A stretch of 52,848 nt of DNA, from contig RXIX01000010.1 of the NCBI GenBank assembly GCA_003989075.1, forward strand, positions 1 to 52,848. Reading direction: 5' to 3'. This DNA comes from Candidatus Competibacteraceae bacterium. Its GTDB lineage: Bacteria; Pseudomonadota; Gammaproteobacteria; Competibacterales; Competibacteraceae. A model generated the notes under the pieces. That model was given only the letters and a program-made list of their open reading frames with translations, ran no database searches and had not been told where the DNA came from. The translations under genes were made by a program, and so were the position numbers. Below, one piece after another: positions 17,242 through 26,245 of the stretch; the first letter of the stretch is position 1; each line of letters opens with the position of its first letter.

Positions 17242-17968
17242 CAGCCGGCACTTCCCGGGTCCACAGCAGGGTTGCGCCAATCACCGCCGCCGGCATCACC
17301 AGGAAATTCAGCAGCGGCACCAGGGTGAGCAGCAGGGTCATGCCACCAAAGCCCAGCGCCAGCGGCCAATGCTGGCGCAGCAGCCGGCGCTGCTGGCGCG
17401 GCGTCAGACCGCGATTGCCCAGCGGATAATCAGCGTATTCCAGGGCCAGCATCCAGGCGCTGAACAGCGCCCACAGCAGCGGTGTGGCGACATTCAGCCC
17501 CGGCACGAAGGACAGCAGCAGCAGCGGAACCATCCAGCCGACGAAATACAGCAGCTTATTCAGTTCCGCCAGCGGGCTGAGCAGCAGGGCCTTCCAGTCG
17601 GTCGCTGCAACCGGTGGCGGGGCTGTCTGAGAGGCCTCCAGCCGAGCCGTCCGCTCGGCCAGCAGGCTGTTGAACGGTGCACCGATCAGGTTTGCCACCG
17701 CGGTGAAGGTGTAGAACACCACGATCAGCGCGCCGAGAATGAAGAGCAGCCATAACAGGCCATGCAGCCAGGCCAGCCAGTCCGGCAGCCAGCCCTGCAC
17801 GGCCTGATCGAGGCGCGCGAACTGGCTGCTGCTCCACCAAATGCCGGCGCCAAACAGCAGGGTGTTGATCAACAGGGGAGCGACTACGAAACCGCGCAGC
17901 TCAGCACGGTTCAGTGAGCGCAGGCCGCTTATCAGATAGCCGGCGCCGCGGAGGAAGGAAGATCTCAT
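17234..17968 (-). CDS. cysZ: CysZ/EI24 family membrane protein
   Basis: The 244-residue inner-membrane protein has four main hydrophobic segments and the family features GAGYLISGLRSLNR at the N terminus, FTAVANLIGAPFNSLLAE in the middle and EYADYPLGN near residue 155. CysZ proteins transport sulfate for cysteine synthesis. Start: ATG at 17968; a GTG three codons upstream is possible. It lies upstream of waaA on the same strand, with overlapping ends. Confidence 0.85.
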   Translation of the reverse strand: MRSSFLRGAGYLISGLRSLNRAELRGFVVAPLLINTLLFGAGIWWSSSQFARLDQAVQGWLPDWLAWLHGLLWLLFILGALIVVFYTFTAVANLIGAPFNSLLAERTARLEASQTAPPPVAATDWKALLLSPLAELNKLLYFVGWMVPLLLLSFVPGLNVATPLLWALFSAWMLALEYADYPLGNRGLTPRQQRRLLRQHWPLALGFGGMTLLLTLVPLLNFLVMPAAVIGATLLWTREVPAGG

Positions 17969-18405
17969 GGAAGGCACTCGTGGGCAAGGCCCGCACGGGC
18001 GGCGGACATCCTGGGTGAAAAGGCTTTCATTTCAAAACGCGGCGATCTACGTTACTATTTTGGACTACATTAGACAGGCGGCTACTGGGTCGCGTGTCAT
18101 TATAAAACAAGACCCGTCGCCGCGGCGCCGGCCGGTGGATCGGCTCTCCGAAACACTGCTTGCCGTCGGGTTCGTGGCCCAGGCGTCACCCCGGAACATG
18201 GCGATTTTCAACGCTCGCGCAACCACCATCAGCCGCATGTTGCCATCCAGTCTTGCACTTGCCCCCGGCCAGGGGTTGTGCCCGCCGCCGCGCGTCTGCG
18301 TGTCCGTATTCCTTGTACAACGCTTCGGTGCCGTGCCCTGTTCGGCGGGCCGGAGTTCTCTCCACCACTCTCGTGTGTTATCACCAACGTCAAAGGAGCA
18401 TAAGC
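17969..18405. other. Intergenic region between cysZ and malate dehydrogenase
   Basis: This is about 437 bases between divergent genes with no credible coding sequence. A lower-G+C patch (about 18020-18110) includes TATAAA at 18101-18106 but no convincing -35 box at proper spacing on either strand. It must hold both promoters. A clear AAAGGAG ribosome-binding site for the dehydrogenase lies at 18392-18398. Confidence 0.6.
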
Positions 18406-19386
18406 ATGAAACAACCCGTCCGCGTCGTGATCACCGGTGCCGCTGGCAACATCGGCTATGCCATGGCCTTCCGGATCGCCTCGGGCAGCATGCTGGGTCC
18501 CGATCAGCCGGTGATCCTGCAGCTCTTGGAAATCACCCCGGCGCTGCAGGCTCTGCAGGGCGTGGTGATGGAACTGAATGACTGCGCCTTCCCGCTGCTG
18601 GCCGGCGTGATCGCCACCGACGATCTGAAGACCGCCTTCACCGATGCCAACTTCGCCATGCTGGTCGGCGCCCGTCCGCGCGGCCCCGGCATGGAGCGCA
18701 AGGATCTGCTGACTGCCAACGGCGCCATCTTTGGACCGCAGGGCAAGGCGATCAATGACTACGCCGCCCGTGATGTGCGCGTGCTGGTGGTCGGCAACCC
18801 GGCCAACACCAACGCCCTGATCGCCGCCGCCAGCGCGCCCTCTCTCAGCCCGCGCCAGTTCCACGCCATGACCCGGCTGGACCACAACCGCGCCCTGAGC
18901 CAGCTGGCCGAGAAGACCGGCAGCCACGTCAACGACATCAAGAAGATGACCATCTGGGGCAATCACTCCTCGACCCAGTACCCGGACCTCAGCCAGTGCA
19001 CTGTCAAGGGCCAGGCAGCGTCCGCGCTGGTCGATCAGGACTGGTACCGTGGCACCTTCATCCCTGACGTACAGCAGCGTGGTGCGGCGATCATCAAGGC
19101 CCGTGGCGCCTCCTCGGCGGCCTCGGCGGCCTCTTCGGCGATCGACCACATGCGTGACTGGGCGCTGGGCACTGCGGAAGGTGACTGGGTCAGCATGGCC
19201 GTGCCGGCCGATGGTTCCTACGGTATTGGCGAAGGCGTGATCTACTCTTATCCGTGCGTCTGCAAGAACGGTGACTACGAGATCGTCCAGGGTCTGCCGG
19301 TTGACGAGTTCAGCCGCGAGAAGATGCTGGCTACCGAGCAGGAACTGCGCGAAGAACGCGCCAGTATCGCCGATCTGCTCAAGTAA
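18406..19386 (+). CDS. mdh: NAD-dependent malate dehydrogenase
   Basis: This TCA-cycle enzyme interconverts malate and oxaloacetate. The 326-residue product has the glycine-rich NAD-binding motif [10 protein letters not shown] near the N terminus, [16 protein letters not shown] (substrate-loop arginines), [11 protein letters not shown], and the catalytic His in [12 protein letters not shown]. Sequence and length match the cytosolic-type MDH of many bacteria (about 328 residues) rather than the E. coli type. The ATG at 18406 follows AAAGGAG. It is monocistronic. Confidence 0.95.
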   Translation: MKQPVRVVITGAAGNIGYAMAFRIASGSMLGPDQPVILQLLEITPALQALQGVVMELNDCAFPLLAGVIATDDLKTAFTDANFAMLVGARPRGPGMERKDLLTANGAIFGPQGKAINDYAARDVRVLVVGNPANTNALIAAASAPSLSPRQFHAMTRLDHNRALSQLAEKTGSHVNDIKKMTIWGNHSSTQYPDLSQCTVKGQAASALVDQDWYRGTFIPDVQQRGAAIIKARGASSAASAASSAIDHMRDWALGTAEGDWVSMAVPADGSYGIGEGVIYSYPCVCKNGDYEIVQGLPVDEFSREKMLATEQELREERASIADLLK

Positions 19387-19399
19387 GCCAGGCTGCGCG

Positions 19400-19424
19400 C
19401 CCGCCGTCCTCCCCGCACGGCGGG
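19400..19424 (+). terminator. G+C-rich stem-loop after malate dehydrogenase
   Basis: CCCGCCGT (19400-19407) pairs with ACGGCGGG (19417-19424), and flanking bases extend the pairing. No T tract follows, so it may end transcription only weakly or stabilise the 3' end. Confidence 0.35.
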
Positions 19425-19541
19425 GGCTGCCGGCGCGCAATTCCGGGTTAGTCGCTGTACGTTCAATGACTCACCATTCGCGCGACGACGCCCACAACGA
19501 TCATAAGCCGCCATTTCAAACCGCTGAGCCGGAGGACCCGC

Positions 19542-21437
19542 ATGAGCAGTTACGAAGAATTCCATCGCTGGTCGATCGAAGACCCGAATGGCTTCTGGGG
19601 TGAGCAAGCCAAGCTGATTCACTGGAACAAGCCGCCACAGCAAGTGCTGGAGTATGACAATCCGCCGTTTCGGCAGTGGTTTGTGGGTGGTGAAACCAAC
19701 CTCTGCTACAACGCCGTCGACCGTCACCTCGCCGAACGCGCCGATCAGCCGGCCGTGGTCTATATCTCGACCGAGACCGAGGAAACCCTGACCTACACCT
19801 ATGCCGACCTGTACCGCGAAGTGAACCGCTTCGCTGCAGTGATGCAGGCGCAGGGCTTGCAGAAGGGCGACCGGGTGATCATCTACATGCCGATGATCGC
19901 CGAAGCACTGTTCGCGATGCTGGCCTGCGTCCGGCTGGGTGCGATCCACTCGGTGGTGTTTGGCGGTTTTGCCGCCTACAACCTGGCGGTGCGCATCGAC
20001 GACGCCAAGCCCAAGCTGATGATCACCGCTGATGCCGGCATGCGCAATGGCAAGCCGGTGCCCTACAAGCATCTGGTCGATGAATCCTGCAGCCTGGCCA
20101 AGTTTCCGCCGGAGAAGGTGATCATCGTCAACCGTGGCCTGGCCCAGGGCATGCCAATCACGGAGGGCCGCGATCTCGACTACGCCACCCTGCGCGCCCA
20201 GTACATGGATGCCGAAGTCCCGGTGGTCTGGCTGGAATCCAACGAGCCCAGCTACATCCTTTATACCTCGGGCACGACCGGCATTCCCAAGGGCGTGCAG
20301 CGCGACACGGGTGGCTACACCGTGGCGCTGGCCTCGACGATGAAGTATCTGTACGCGCTCAAGCCGGGCGAGGCAATGTTCACCACCTCCGATATTGGCT
20401 GGGTGGTCGGTCATTCCTACATCGTCTACGGACCGCTGATCAACGGTTCGACCACCATTGTCTACGAGGGTCTGCCGACCCGGCCCGACGCCGGTATCTG
20501 GTGGAAGATCGTCCAGGATTATCAGGTGCGCTCGATGTTCTCCTCGCCGACTGCGGTGCGGGTGCTCAAGTCGCAGGATCCCAAGTACATGAAGATGTAC
20601 GACCTGTCCTGTCTGCGCTATCTGTTCCTGGCTGGCGAGCCGCTTGATGAGCCAACCTCGCGCTGGATCACCGACGCGCTGCAGATTCCAGTGGTCGATC
20701 ACTACTGGCAGACCGAAACCGGCTGGGCGATGCTCACCTACCTGCCGGCGGTGGACCTGAAGCCGAACCGCTTTGGTTCGCCGGGCTTCCCCAACTACGG
20801 CTACAACATCCGCGTCATCAACGAGTCCACCGGTCAGGATACCGAGGCCAACGAGAAGGGCGTGCTGGTGGTGGTGCCGCCGCTGCCGCCGGGCAATCTG
20901 TCCACGGTGTGGGGTGACGACAAGCGCTTCGTCAAGAGCTACTTCTCCAGCTTCAAGGATCTGCTCTACAGCTCATCCGACTGGGCGGTGCGCGATGAGG
21001 ATGGCTACTACTTCATTCTCGGCCGCACCGACGACGTGATCAACGTCGCTGGCCATCGTCTTGGCACGCGTGAGATCGAAGAGGCGGTGCAGGCTCATCC
21101 GGCGGTCGCGGAAGTAGCGGTGATCGGTGTCGCCGATAAGCTCAAGGGTCAGGTGCCGGTGGGCTTCTGCCGCCTGAAGGATCCGAACCTGATCAACGAG
21201 GCCGGCGCGGAGGAACGGCTGGAGAAGGAAGTGATCAACAAGGTGCAGGAACTGCTCGGCCCGGTGGCCAAGCCGCACAAGATCCACTTCGTCACCGCCC
21301 TGCCCAAGACCCGCTCCGGCAAGCTGCTGCGGCGTTCGATCCAGGCGCTGGCCGAGGGGCGTGACCCGGGCGATCTGTCCACCCTGGACGATCCGAACTC
21401 GCTGGAGGAAGTGCGCCGCGCGGTCGAGACGCACTAA
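19542..21437 (+). CDS. prpE: Propionyl-CoA synthetase (propionate--CoA ligase)
   Basis: The enzyme activates propionate (and acetate) to the CoA thioester through an acyl-adenylate. The 631-residue product starts MSSYEEFHRWSIEDPNGFW and has the AMP-binding motif YILYTSGTTGIPKGVQRD, the YWQTETGW motif, and the C-terminal KTRSGKLLRR lysine that can be acetylated in this family. GGAGG lies about ten bases before the ATG. The following terminator separates it from the convergent acyl-CoA synthetase. No other prp genes are nearby. Confidence 0.93.
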   Translation: MSSYEEFHRWSIEDPNGFWGEQAKLIHWNKPPQQVLEYDNPPFRQWFVGGETNLCYNAVDRHLAERADQPAVVYISTETEETLTYTYADLYREVNRFAAVMQAQGLQKGDRVIIYMPMIAEALFAMLACVRLGAIHSVVFGGFAAYNLAVRIDDAKPKLMITADAGMRNGKPVPYKHLVDESCSLAKFPPEKVIIVNRGLAQGMPITEGRDLDYATLRAQYMDAEVPVVWLESNEPSYILYTSGTTGIPKGVQRDTGGYTVALASTMKYLYALKPGEAMFTTSDIGWVVGHSYIVYGPLINGSTTIVYEGLPTRPDAGIWWKIVQDYQVRSMFSSPTAVRVLKSQDPKYMKMYDLSCLRYLFLAGEPLDEPTSRWITDALQIPVVDHYWQTETGWAMLTYLPAVDLKPNRFGSPGFPNYGYNIRVINESTGQDTEANEKGVLVVVPPLPPGNLSTVWGDDKRFVKSYFSSFKDLLYSSSDWAVRDEDGYYFILGRTDDVINVAGHRLGTREIEEAVQAHPAVAEVAVIGVADKLKGQVPVGFCRLKDPNLINEAGAEERLEKEVINKVQELLGPVAKPHKIHFVTALPKTRSGKLLRRSIQALAEGRDPGDLSTLDDPNSLEEVRRAVETH

Positions 21438-21496
21438 ACCCGTTGACGTTGCCGGGTGCATCGCCCGGCGGCGCAACGGTCGCTCGATCCACAAAG

Positions 21497-21530
21497 AAGC
21501 CCCTTTTCCTAACCGAAAAGGGGCTTTTTT
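21497..21530. terminator. Bidirectional rho-independent terminator
   Basis: AAGCCCCTTTT (21497-21507) pairs with AAAAGGGGCTT (21516-21526) and is followed by a T run to 21530. It lies between the convergent propionyl-CoA and acyl-CoA synthetase genes and could also act on the minus strand. Confidence 0.85.
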
Positions 21531-21603
21531 CGCTACTTAGCCTGTTGCCCGGCGCGCCGGGGAGACCCCTTCCCAATAGCGCGGGAAGGGTGGGGCCGGG
21601 CAA

Positions 21604-23241
21604 TTACAGCGCTTTAGCCCGCTCGCGCAGGATGAACTTCTGCATCTTACCGGTCGAGGTCTTGGGCAGCGGTCCAAAGACCACATTCCTGGGCACCTTG
21701 AAGCGTGCCAGATGGCTGCGGCAGAACTCGATGATCTGTTCCTCGGTGGTATCTTCCATGTCCGGCTTGAGGGTCACGAAGGCACAGGGCGTTTCGCCCC
21801 ACTTCTCATCGGGCCGCGCCACGACTGCCACTTCCATGACCGCCGGATGCCGATAGAGCACATCCTCGACCTCGATGGTGGAAATATTCTCGCCACCGGA
21901 GATGATGATGTCCTTGGAACGGTCCTTGATGTCGATATAGCCATCCTCGTGCCATACCGCCAGGTCGCCGCTGTGGAACCAGCCACCCTCGAACGCCTCG
22001 TCGCTGGCGGCGGTGTTCTTCAGATAGCCCTTCATGACGTTGTTGCCGCGCATGAAGATCTCGCCGATGGTTTCACCATCCTGCGGTACCGGCTCCAGGG
22101 TCTTGGGATGGGCGACCATCAGCCCTTCGAGCATCGGATAGCGCACGCCCTGACGCGACTTGAGCGCCGCGCGTTCTTCCAGGCTCAGCTCGTTCCAGTG
22201 ATCGTGCCAAGCGCAGACCACCGCCGGGCCATAGGTCTCGGTCAGGCCATAGACGTGGGTGACGTCGAAATCCATCCGCTCCATGCCCTCGATCACCGCT
22301 GCCGGCGGCGCCGCACCCGCAGTCATTACCTTGACCGGATGGTTGATGTCGGCCTTCATGGTCGCGGGCGCGTTCTTGAGCATGTTCAGCACGATCGGCG
22401 CGCCACAGAAGTGGCTGACTTTCTCGCTGCGGATCAGATCGAAAATCATATCGGCGCGCACATGGCGCAGGCAGACGCAGGTGCCGGTGGTCACCGCCAG
22501 GGTCCACGGGAAGCACCAGCCATTGCAATGAAACATCGGCAGGGTCCACAGGTACACCGGGTGCAGGCCCATGTTCCACACCACCGCGTTGCACACTGCA
22601 TTCAGATAGGCGCCGCGATGGTGATAGACCACGCCCTTGGGATTACCGGTGGTCCCGGAGGTGTAGTTCAGGGCAATCGCCTGCCACTCATCGGCCGGAC
22701 CCTGCCAGGCAAACTCGGGATCGCCAGCCGCAATGAAGGTTTCATAGTCCAGATCGCCGAGCAGCCGGCCGCCTTCATAGGTCGGATCATCGACATCGAT
22801 CACCAGGGGCCGTTGCGGCAGCAGTTGCAGCGCCTTTTCGACCACATCGGAGAATTCGCGGTCGGTAATCAGCACCTTGGCCTCGCCATGCTGCAGCATG
22901 AAGGCGATGGTTTCGGCATCCAGGCGCACATTCAGGGTGTTGAGCACTGCGCCGGACATCGGCACGCCAAAGTGCATCTCGAACATTTCCGAAATATTCG
23001 GCAGCATCGCGGCCACTGTATCACCCAGACCGATGCCGCGCTGACGCAGCGCCGAGGCCAGTCGCCGGCAGCGGGCATAGGTCTGCGCCCAGGTGCGCCG
23101 CACCGGACCGTGCACTACGGCAGTGTGATCAGGATAGACCGTCGCCGCGCGCTCGATGAAGGTCAGCGGGCTCAGCGGGACAAAGTTGGCGGCATTCTTT
23201 TCCAGACCGATTTCGTAGGGGTTTTGCTGGTTTTCGCTCAT
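21604..23241 (-). CDS. AMP-dependent acyl-CoA synthetase
   Basis: The 545-residue ligase has the AMP-binding motif ALNYTSGTTGNPKGVVYHH, the YGLTETYGPAV motif, the SGDLAVWHEDGYIDIKDR hinge region and the C-terminal catalytic lysine in KTSTGKMQKF. It resembles medium-chain fatty-acyl and methylmercaptopropionyl-CoA ligases (DmdB-like); the substrate cannot be fixed from sequence. It lies 56 bases downstream of an enoyl-CoA hydratase gene on the same strand, so the two probably act in one acyl-CoA pathway. Confidence 0.9.
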   Translation of the reverse strand: MSENQQNPYEIGLEKNAANFVPLSPLTFIERAATVYPDHTAVVHGPVRRTWAQTYARCRRLASALRQRGIGLGDTVAAMLPNISEMFEMHFGVPMSGAVLNTLNVRLDAETIAFMLQHGEAKVLITDREFSDVVEKALQLLPQRPLVIDVDDPTYEGGRLLGDLDYETFIAAGDPEFAWQGPADEWQAIALNYTSGTTGNPKGVVYHHRGAYLNAVCNAVVWNMGLHPVYLWTLPMFHCNGWCFPWTLAVTTGTCVCLRHVRADMIFDLIRSEKVSHFCGAPIVLNMLKNAPATMKADINHPVKVMTAGAAPPAAVIEGMERMDFDVTHVYGLTETYGPAVVCAWHDHWNELSLEERAALKSRQGVRYPMLEGLMVAHPKTLEPVPQDGETIGEIFMRGNNVMKGYLKNTAASDEAFEGGWFHSGDLAVWHEDGYIDIKDRSKDIIISGGENISTIEVEDVLYRHPAVMEVAVVARPDEKWGETPCAFVTLKPDMEDTTEEQIIEFCRSHLARFKVPRNVVFGPLPKTSTGKMQKFILRERAKAL

Positions 23242-23297
23242 GACGAAACGGCTCTCCTGTTGTTATGTGACATCAGACGACGGGATAGGGCGCAGGC

Positions 23298-24095
23298 TCA
23301 GCAGCCTTTCCATTGCGGCTTGCGCTTGGCGATGAAAGCATCGATGCCCTCGCGGGCATCCTCGCTGTCGAGATTACAGGCCATGGTCTCGCTGGCGCAG
23401 GCGTAGGCATCGGCCAAATTCAGTTCCAGTTGCTCATAGAACAGCGCCTTGCCCATGCGGATCGCCAGCGGTGATTTGCTGGCGATGGCATCGGCCAATT
23501 GCCGGGTGGCGCTATCCAGTTGCTCCAGCGGTACCACCCGGTTGACCAGACCCCAGCGCAGCGCGGTCGGCGCGTCGATGAAATCGCCGGTGAGCAGCAG
23601 TTCCAGGGCCTGCTTGCGACCCAGGTTGCGGCTCAGGGCCACGCCGGGCGTCGAGCAGAACAGGCCCACGTTGATTCCCGAAGTGGCGAAGCGGGCATTC
23701 TCAGCGGCTACCGCCAGATCGCAGGCCGCCACCAGCTGGCAACCGGCAGCGGTGGCGATGCCCTGTACCCGAGCGATCACTGGCTGCGGCAGGCGGTTAA
23801 TGGTCAGCATCACCTGCCCGCACTGGGCGAACAGCGCCTGGTGAAAGGCGCGCTCGTCCTGGGCGCGGATTTCCTTCAGGTCATGGCCGGCGCAGAACGC
23901 CGGACCGTTGCCGGCGATCACCACAACCCGGATGGCCGGATCGGTAGCAACGGCATCCAGGGCAGTCAGCAGTGCACTGAGCATAGCCCGCGATAGCGCG
24001 TTGTATTGCCTGGGGCGGTTGAGGGTGAGCGTGGCAACGCCAGCCTCATCCTGACGCAGGACCAGGGCATCTTCGGCAGGGACGGTCGCGGTCAT
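23298..24095 (-). CDS. Enoyl-CoA hydratase/isomerase family protein
   Basis: The 265-residue crotonase-fold protein has AFCAGHDLKEI (oxyanion-hole region) and a second oxyanion segment IATAAGCQLVAACDLAVA. It resembles the ECHDC3/DmdD-like branch. In the usual position of the second catalytic Glu, the sequence has SGINVGLFCSTPGVALSR, so the chemistry could differ from classical hydration. Start: ATG at 24095 with GGAG upstream; a longer frame to 24134 has no such site. It is the first gene of an operon with the acyl-CoA synthetase. Confidence 0.88.
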   Translation of the reverse strand: MTATVPAEDALVLRQDEAGVATLTLNRPRQYNALSRAMLSALLTALDAVATDPAIRVVVIAGNGPAFCAGHDLKEIRAQDERAFHQALFAQCGQVMLTINRLPQPVIARVQGIATAAGCQLVAACDLAVAAENARFATSGINVGLFCSTPGVALSRNLGRKQALELLLTGDFIDAPTALRWGLVNRVVPLEQLDSATRQLADAIASKSPLAIRMGKALFYEQLELNLADAYACASETMACNLDSEDAREGIDAFIAKRKPQWKGC

Positions 24096-24473
24096 AGCGG
24101 TGGTTCTCCGAGCACGGGTATTTTTACATGGCAAAAAAAGCAGCCATTCTCGACGGGTATATGCTGCTTTTTCTATACTTCTAAAACATGAACTTTATGG
24201 TCTTGTCCGGGGTGTGACAGAAACGGGCGCCGGGCGTGCCATCCCTGTTTGCAAAGCGCGACAGGGCCGGCTGATGGGCTGCCGACACGTGATCCCGGCG
24301 ATGTGTACGGTCCGGAACCGTGGCGGATTCGGGGTGCTGGCCCGGCCGATAATGGAGGCGCAGTTTACTCCTGTGAGGGGTAAAAAACGACGCAGGCAGT
24401 GTCCGCATATCAGGGATACCGGCAGCGATAACAGGGTGTGACGGGGGCGTGTGGGATCGCGAAGAGCACTCTA
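24096..24473. other. Intergenic region between divergent genes, with a stem-loop
   Basis: About 378 bases with no credible gene. AAAAAGCAGC (24135-24144) pairs with GCTGCTTTTT (24163-24172) around an 18-base loop. The structure could terminate transcription on either strand, yet it lies at the 5' end of the enoyl-CoA hydratase leader. Both promoters must be in this stretch, but I see no strong consensus boxes. Confidence 0.5.
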
Positions 24474-25106
24474 ATGACTACATCCAAACCGATGCTGGTT
24501 TATATCGTTGATAGCGATCCGGCGCTGCGCGAAACGGTGTGCACCCTGCTGGAATCAGTGGGTCTGCAGGTCTGCGCCCTGGCCGATCTTAATGCCTTTC
24601 TCGATGCGTATCAGCCCCGGCAGCCTGGTTGCCTGCTGCTGGATATTCTCACTCCGGGCCGGGGCGAGTTGAGCGCACTGCAGGTGCTGGCCGATAAAGG
24701 CATCAATCTGCCGGTCATCGTCGTGACACAGCACGGCAATGTGGCCACGGCGGTCACGGTGATGAAGCAGGGTGCGATGGATTTCATCGAAAAGCCCTTC
24801 AACGATCAGGTACTGCTCGACTGCGTGCATAATGCCCTGGCCGAGGACGCGGTGCGGCGGCGGGCGCGGGCGCGGCGGCGGATCATCCAGCGGCGTTTCG
24901 AGACCCTGACGCCGCGCGAGCAGGAAGTGCTCAAGCAGGTGGCCGAGGGCCTGTCCAACCGGCAGATCGCCGACAGTCTGAACCTCAGTCGCAAAACCGT
25001 GGAAGTGCATCGCGCCAAGGTGATGCAGAAAATGGAAGCGGAAACCCTGTCGCAACTCATCCGCATGGCCATGTTGATGGGCGTGCTCAAGACCTATGAC
25101 GACTAG
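24474..25106 (+). CDS. FixJ-type response regulator (orphan)
   Basis: The 210-residue two-domain regulator has an N-terminal receiver with the phospho-acceptor Asp57 (CLLLDILTP), the conserved Thr in VVTQHG and Lys in IEKPF. A C-terminal LuxR-type helix-turn-helix follows (TPREQEVLKQVAEGLSNRQI). It resembles FixJ/TtrR-like regulators. No histidine kinase gene is adjacent, so its signal is unknown. Start: ATG at 24474, which gives the receiver its usual N terminus. Confidence 0.9.
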   Translation: MTTSKPMLVYIVDSDPALRETVCTLLESVGLQVCALADLNAFLDAYQPRQPGCLLLDILTPGRGELSALQVLADKGINLPVIVVTQHGNVATAVTVMKQGAMDFIEKPFNDQVLLDCVHNALAEDAVRRRARARRRIIQRRFETLTPREQEVLKQVAEGLSNRQIADSLNLSRKTVEVHRAKVMQKMEAETLSQLIRMAMLMGVLKTYDD

Positions 25107-25134
25107 GGGCGTGCCCTGCCCCTGACCCGTGCCC

Positions 25135-25914
25135 ATGTGCCTGATCCTGGTTGCCTATCGCTATCATCCGCGCTGGCCATTACTGGTGGCCGCTAATCGT
25201 GATGAATTTCACGATCGTCCAACAGCGCCGCTGGCGTTCTGGACCGATGCGCCTCATGTGCTCGCCGGTCGCGACCTGCGGGAAGGCGGTACCTGGATGG
25301 GGCTCGGCCATGGCGGCCGTTTTGCAGCGTTGACCAACTATCGCGATCCGCGGTCGCACCAGCCCGACGCACCTTCGCGCGGCCAGCTGGTCAGCGATTA
25401 CCTGCGCGGCACGCAGTCGGCGCGCGCCTATCTCGATGCGCTGTTGCCGCACGCAGCGGCCTATAACGGCTTTAACCTGCTGCTCAGCGATGCGACCGGA
25501 CTGTATTACTACAGCAATCAGGGGGATGCGCCGCGGGCACTGGTGCCGGGCATTTATGGATTGAGCAATCACCTGCTGGATACGCCTTGGCCGAAGCTGG
25601 CGCGCGGTCGGGCAGCCTTGCAGGGCCTGCTGGCGCACGAGGTGGATCCGATGCCGGAACGGCTGCTGCAACTGCTGACCGATCGCACGCCGGCACCGGA
25701 TGCTACCTTGCCCGCGACCGGTGTAACTCTGGAATGGGAGCGCTGGCTGTCGCCGCTGTTCATCGATGCGCCGGGTTACGGGACCCGTTCATCGGCGGCG
25801 CTGCTCGCCGATCATCGCGGCCGGGTGCACGTGGTCGAAATGACCTGGGCCGATCAGGTCCGCCGGGAATTCTGGCTGGACGGATTCAATCTCCCGCCTG
25901 CTGTCACAGTCTGA
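25135..25914 (+). CDS. NRDE family protein (TANGO2-like)
   Basis: The 259-residue product starts MCLILVAYRYHP and carries the family's ANRDEFHDRPTAPL motif, followed by GRDLREGGTWMGL and NLLLSDATGLYYYSN. NRDE/TANGO2 proteins have an invariant Cys2; some authors propose an N-terminal-nucleophile fold or haem handling, but the function is unsettled. The ATG at 25135 places Cys at position 2, whereas a GTG at 25129 would not. It follows the FixJ-like gene by 28 bases. Confidence 0.87.
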   Translation: MCLILVAYRYHPRWPLLVAANRDEFHDRPTAPLAFWTDAPHVLAGRDLREGGTWMGLGHGGRFAALTNYRDPRSHQPDAPSRGQLVSDYLRGTQSARAYLDALLPHAAAYNGFNLLLSDATGLYYYSNQGDAPRALVPGIYGLSNHLLDTPWPKLARGRAALQGLLAHEVDPMPERLLQLLTDRTPAPDATLPATGVTLEWERWLSPLFIDAPGYGTRSSAALLADHRGRVHVVEMTWADQVRREFWLDGFNLPPAVTV

Positions 25915-26061
25915 ATCAAAAAGCGTCACTATTAGGATTGTTATCGTCGCCGTGCCTATCAGAGGCAGAAGCGTAGCCGCTTGCGAAACCTACCGGGTGG
26001 CGCTGCCGTGCCGTCCCCTGTTCCGACTGGATGCGATCGGCTATTCTTAGAAACCCTTGTA

Positions 26062-26138
26062 GCCCCGGTAGCTCAGTTGGATAGAGCGCACCCCTCCTAA
26101 GGGTGAGGTCACAGGTTCAATTCCTGTTCGGGGCACCA
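26062..26138 (+). tRNA. tRNA-Arg (anticodon CCT)
   Basis: This 77-base cloverleaf has acceptor stem GCCCCGG paired with TCGGGGC, a D-loop with AGCTCAGTTGG, anticodon loop CTCCTAA flanked by CACCC/GGGTG, a T-arm ACAGG/CCTGT, and an encoded CCA end. The anticodon CCT reads AGG arginine codons. Confidence 0.95.
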
Positions 26139-26172
26139 AACCACCGTTCTTCCGGCCCGTCGGAGATGGCAA

Positions 26173-26199
26173 AAGCCCGTGCGAACACGGGCTTTTTTT
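26173..26199 (+). terminator. Rho-independent terminator after tRNA-Arg
   Basis: AAGCCCGT (26173-26180) pairs with ACGGGCTT (26187-26194) around a six-base loop, followed by T's to 26199. It lies 35 bases after the tRNA. Confidence 0.85.
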
Positions 26200-26245
26200 G
26201 CTGCTGGGCGATAGTCAGTTCTGGCCGGGTGTCGGTGTCCGTTTC

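Noticed and set aside
18060-18106. Sigma-70 promoter for malate dehydrogenase at TTGGAC and TATAAA
   Set aside because: The two hexamers are more than 30 bases apart, too far for one promoter.
26062-26138. tRNA-Arg as an integration site of a mobile element
   Set aside because: No duplicated 3' end of the tRNA and no integrase gene are visible nearby.
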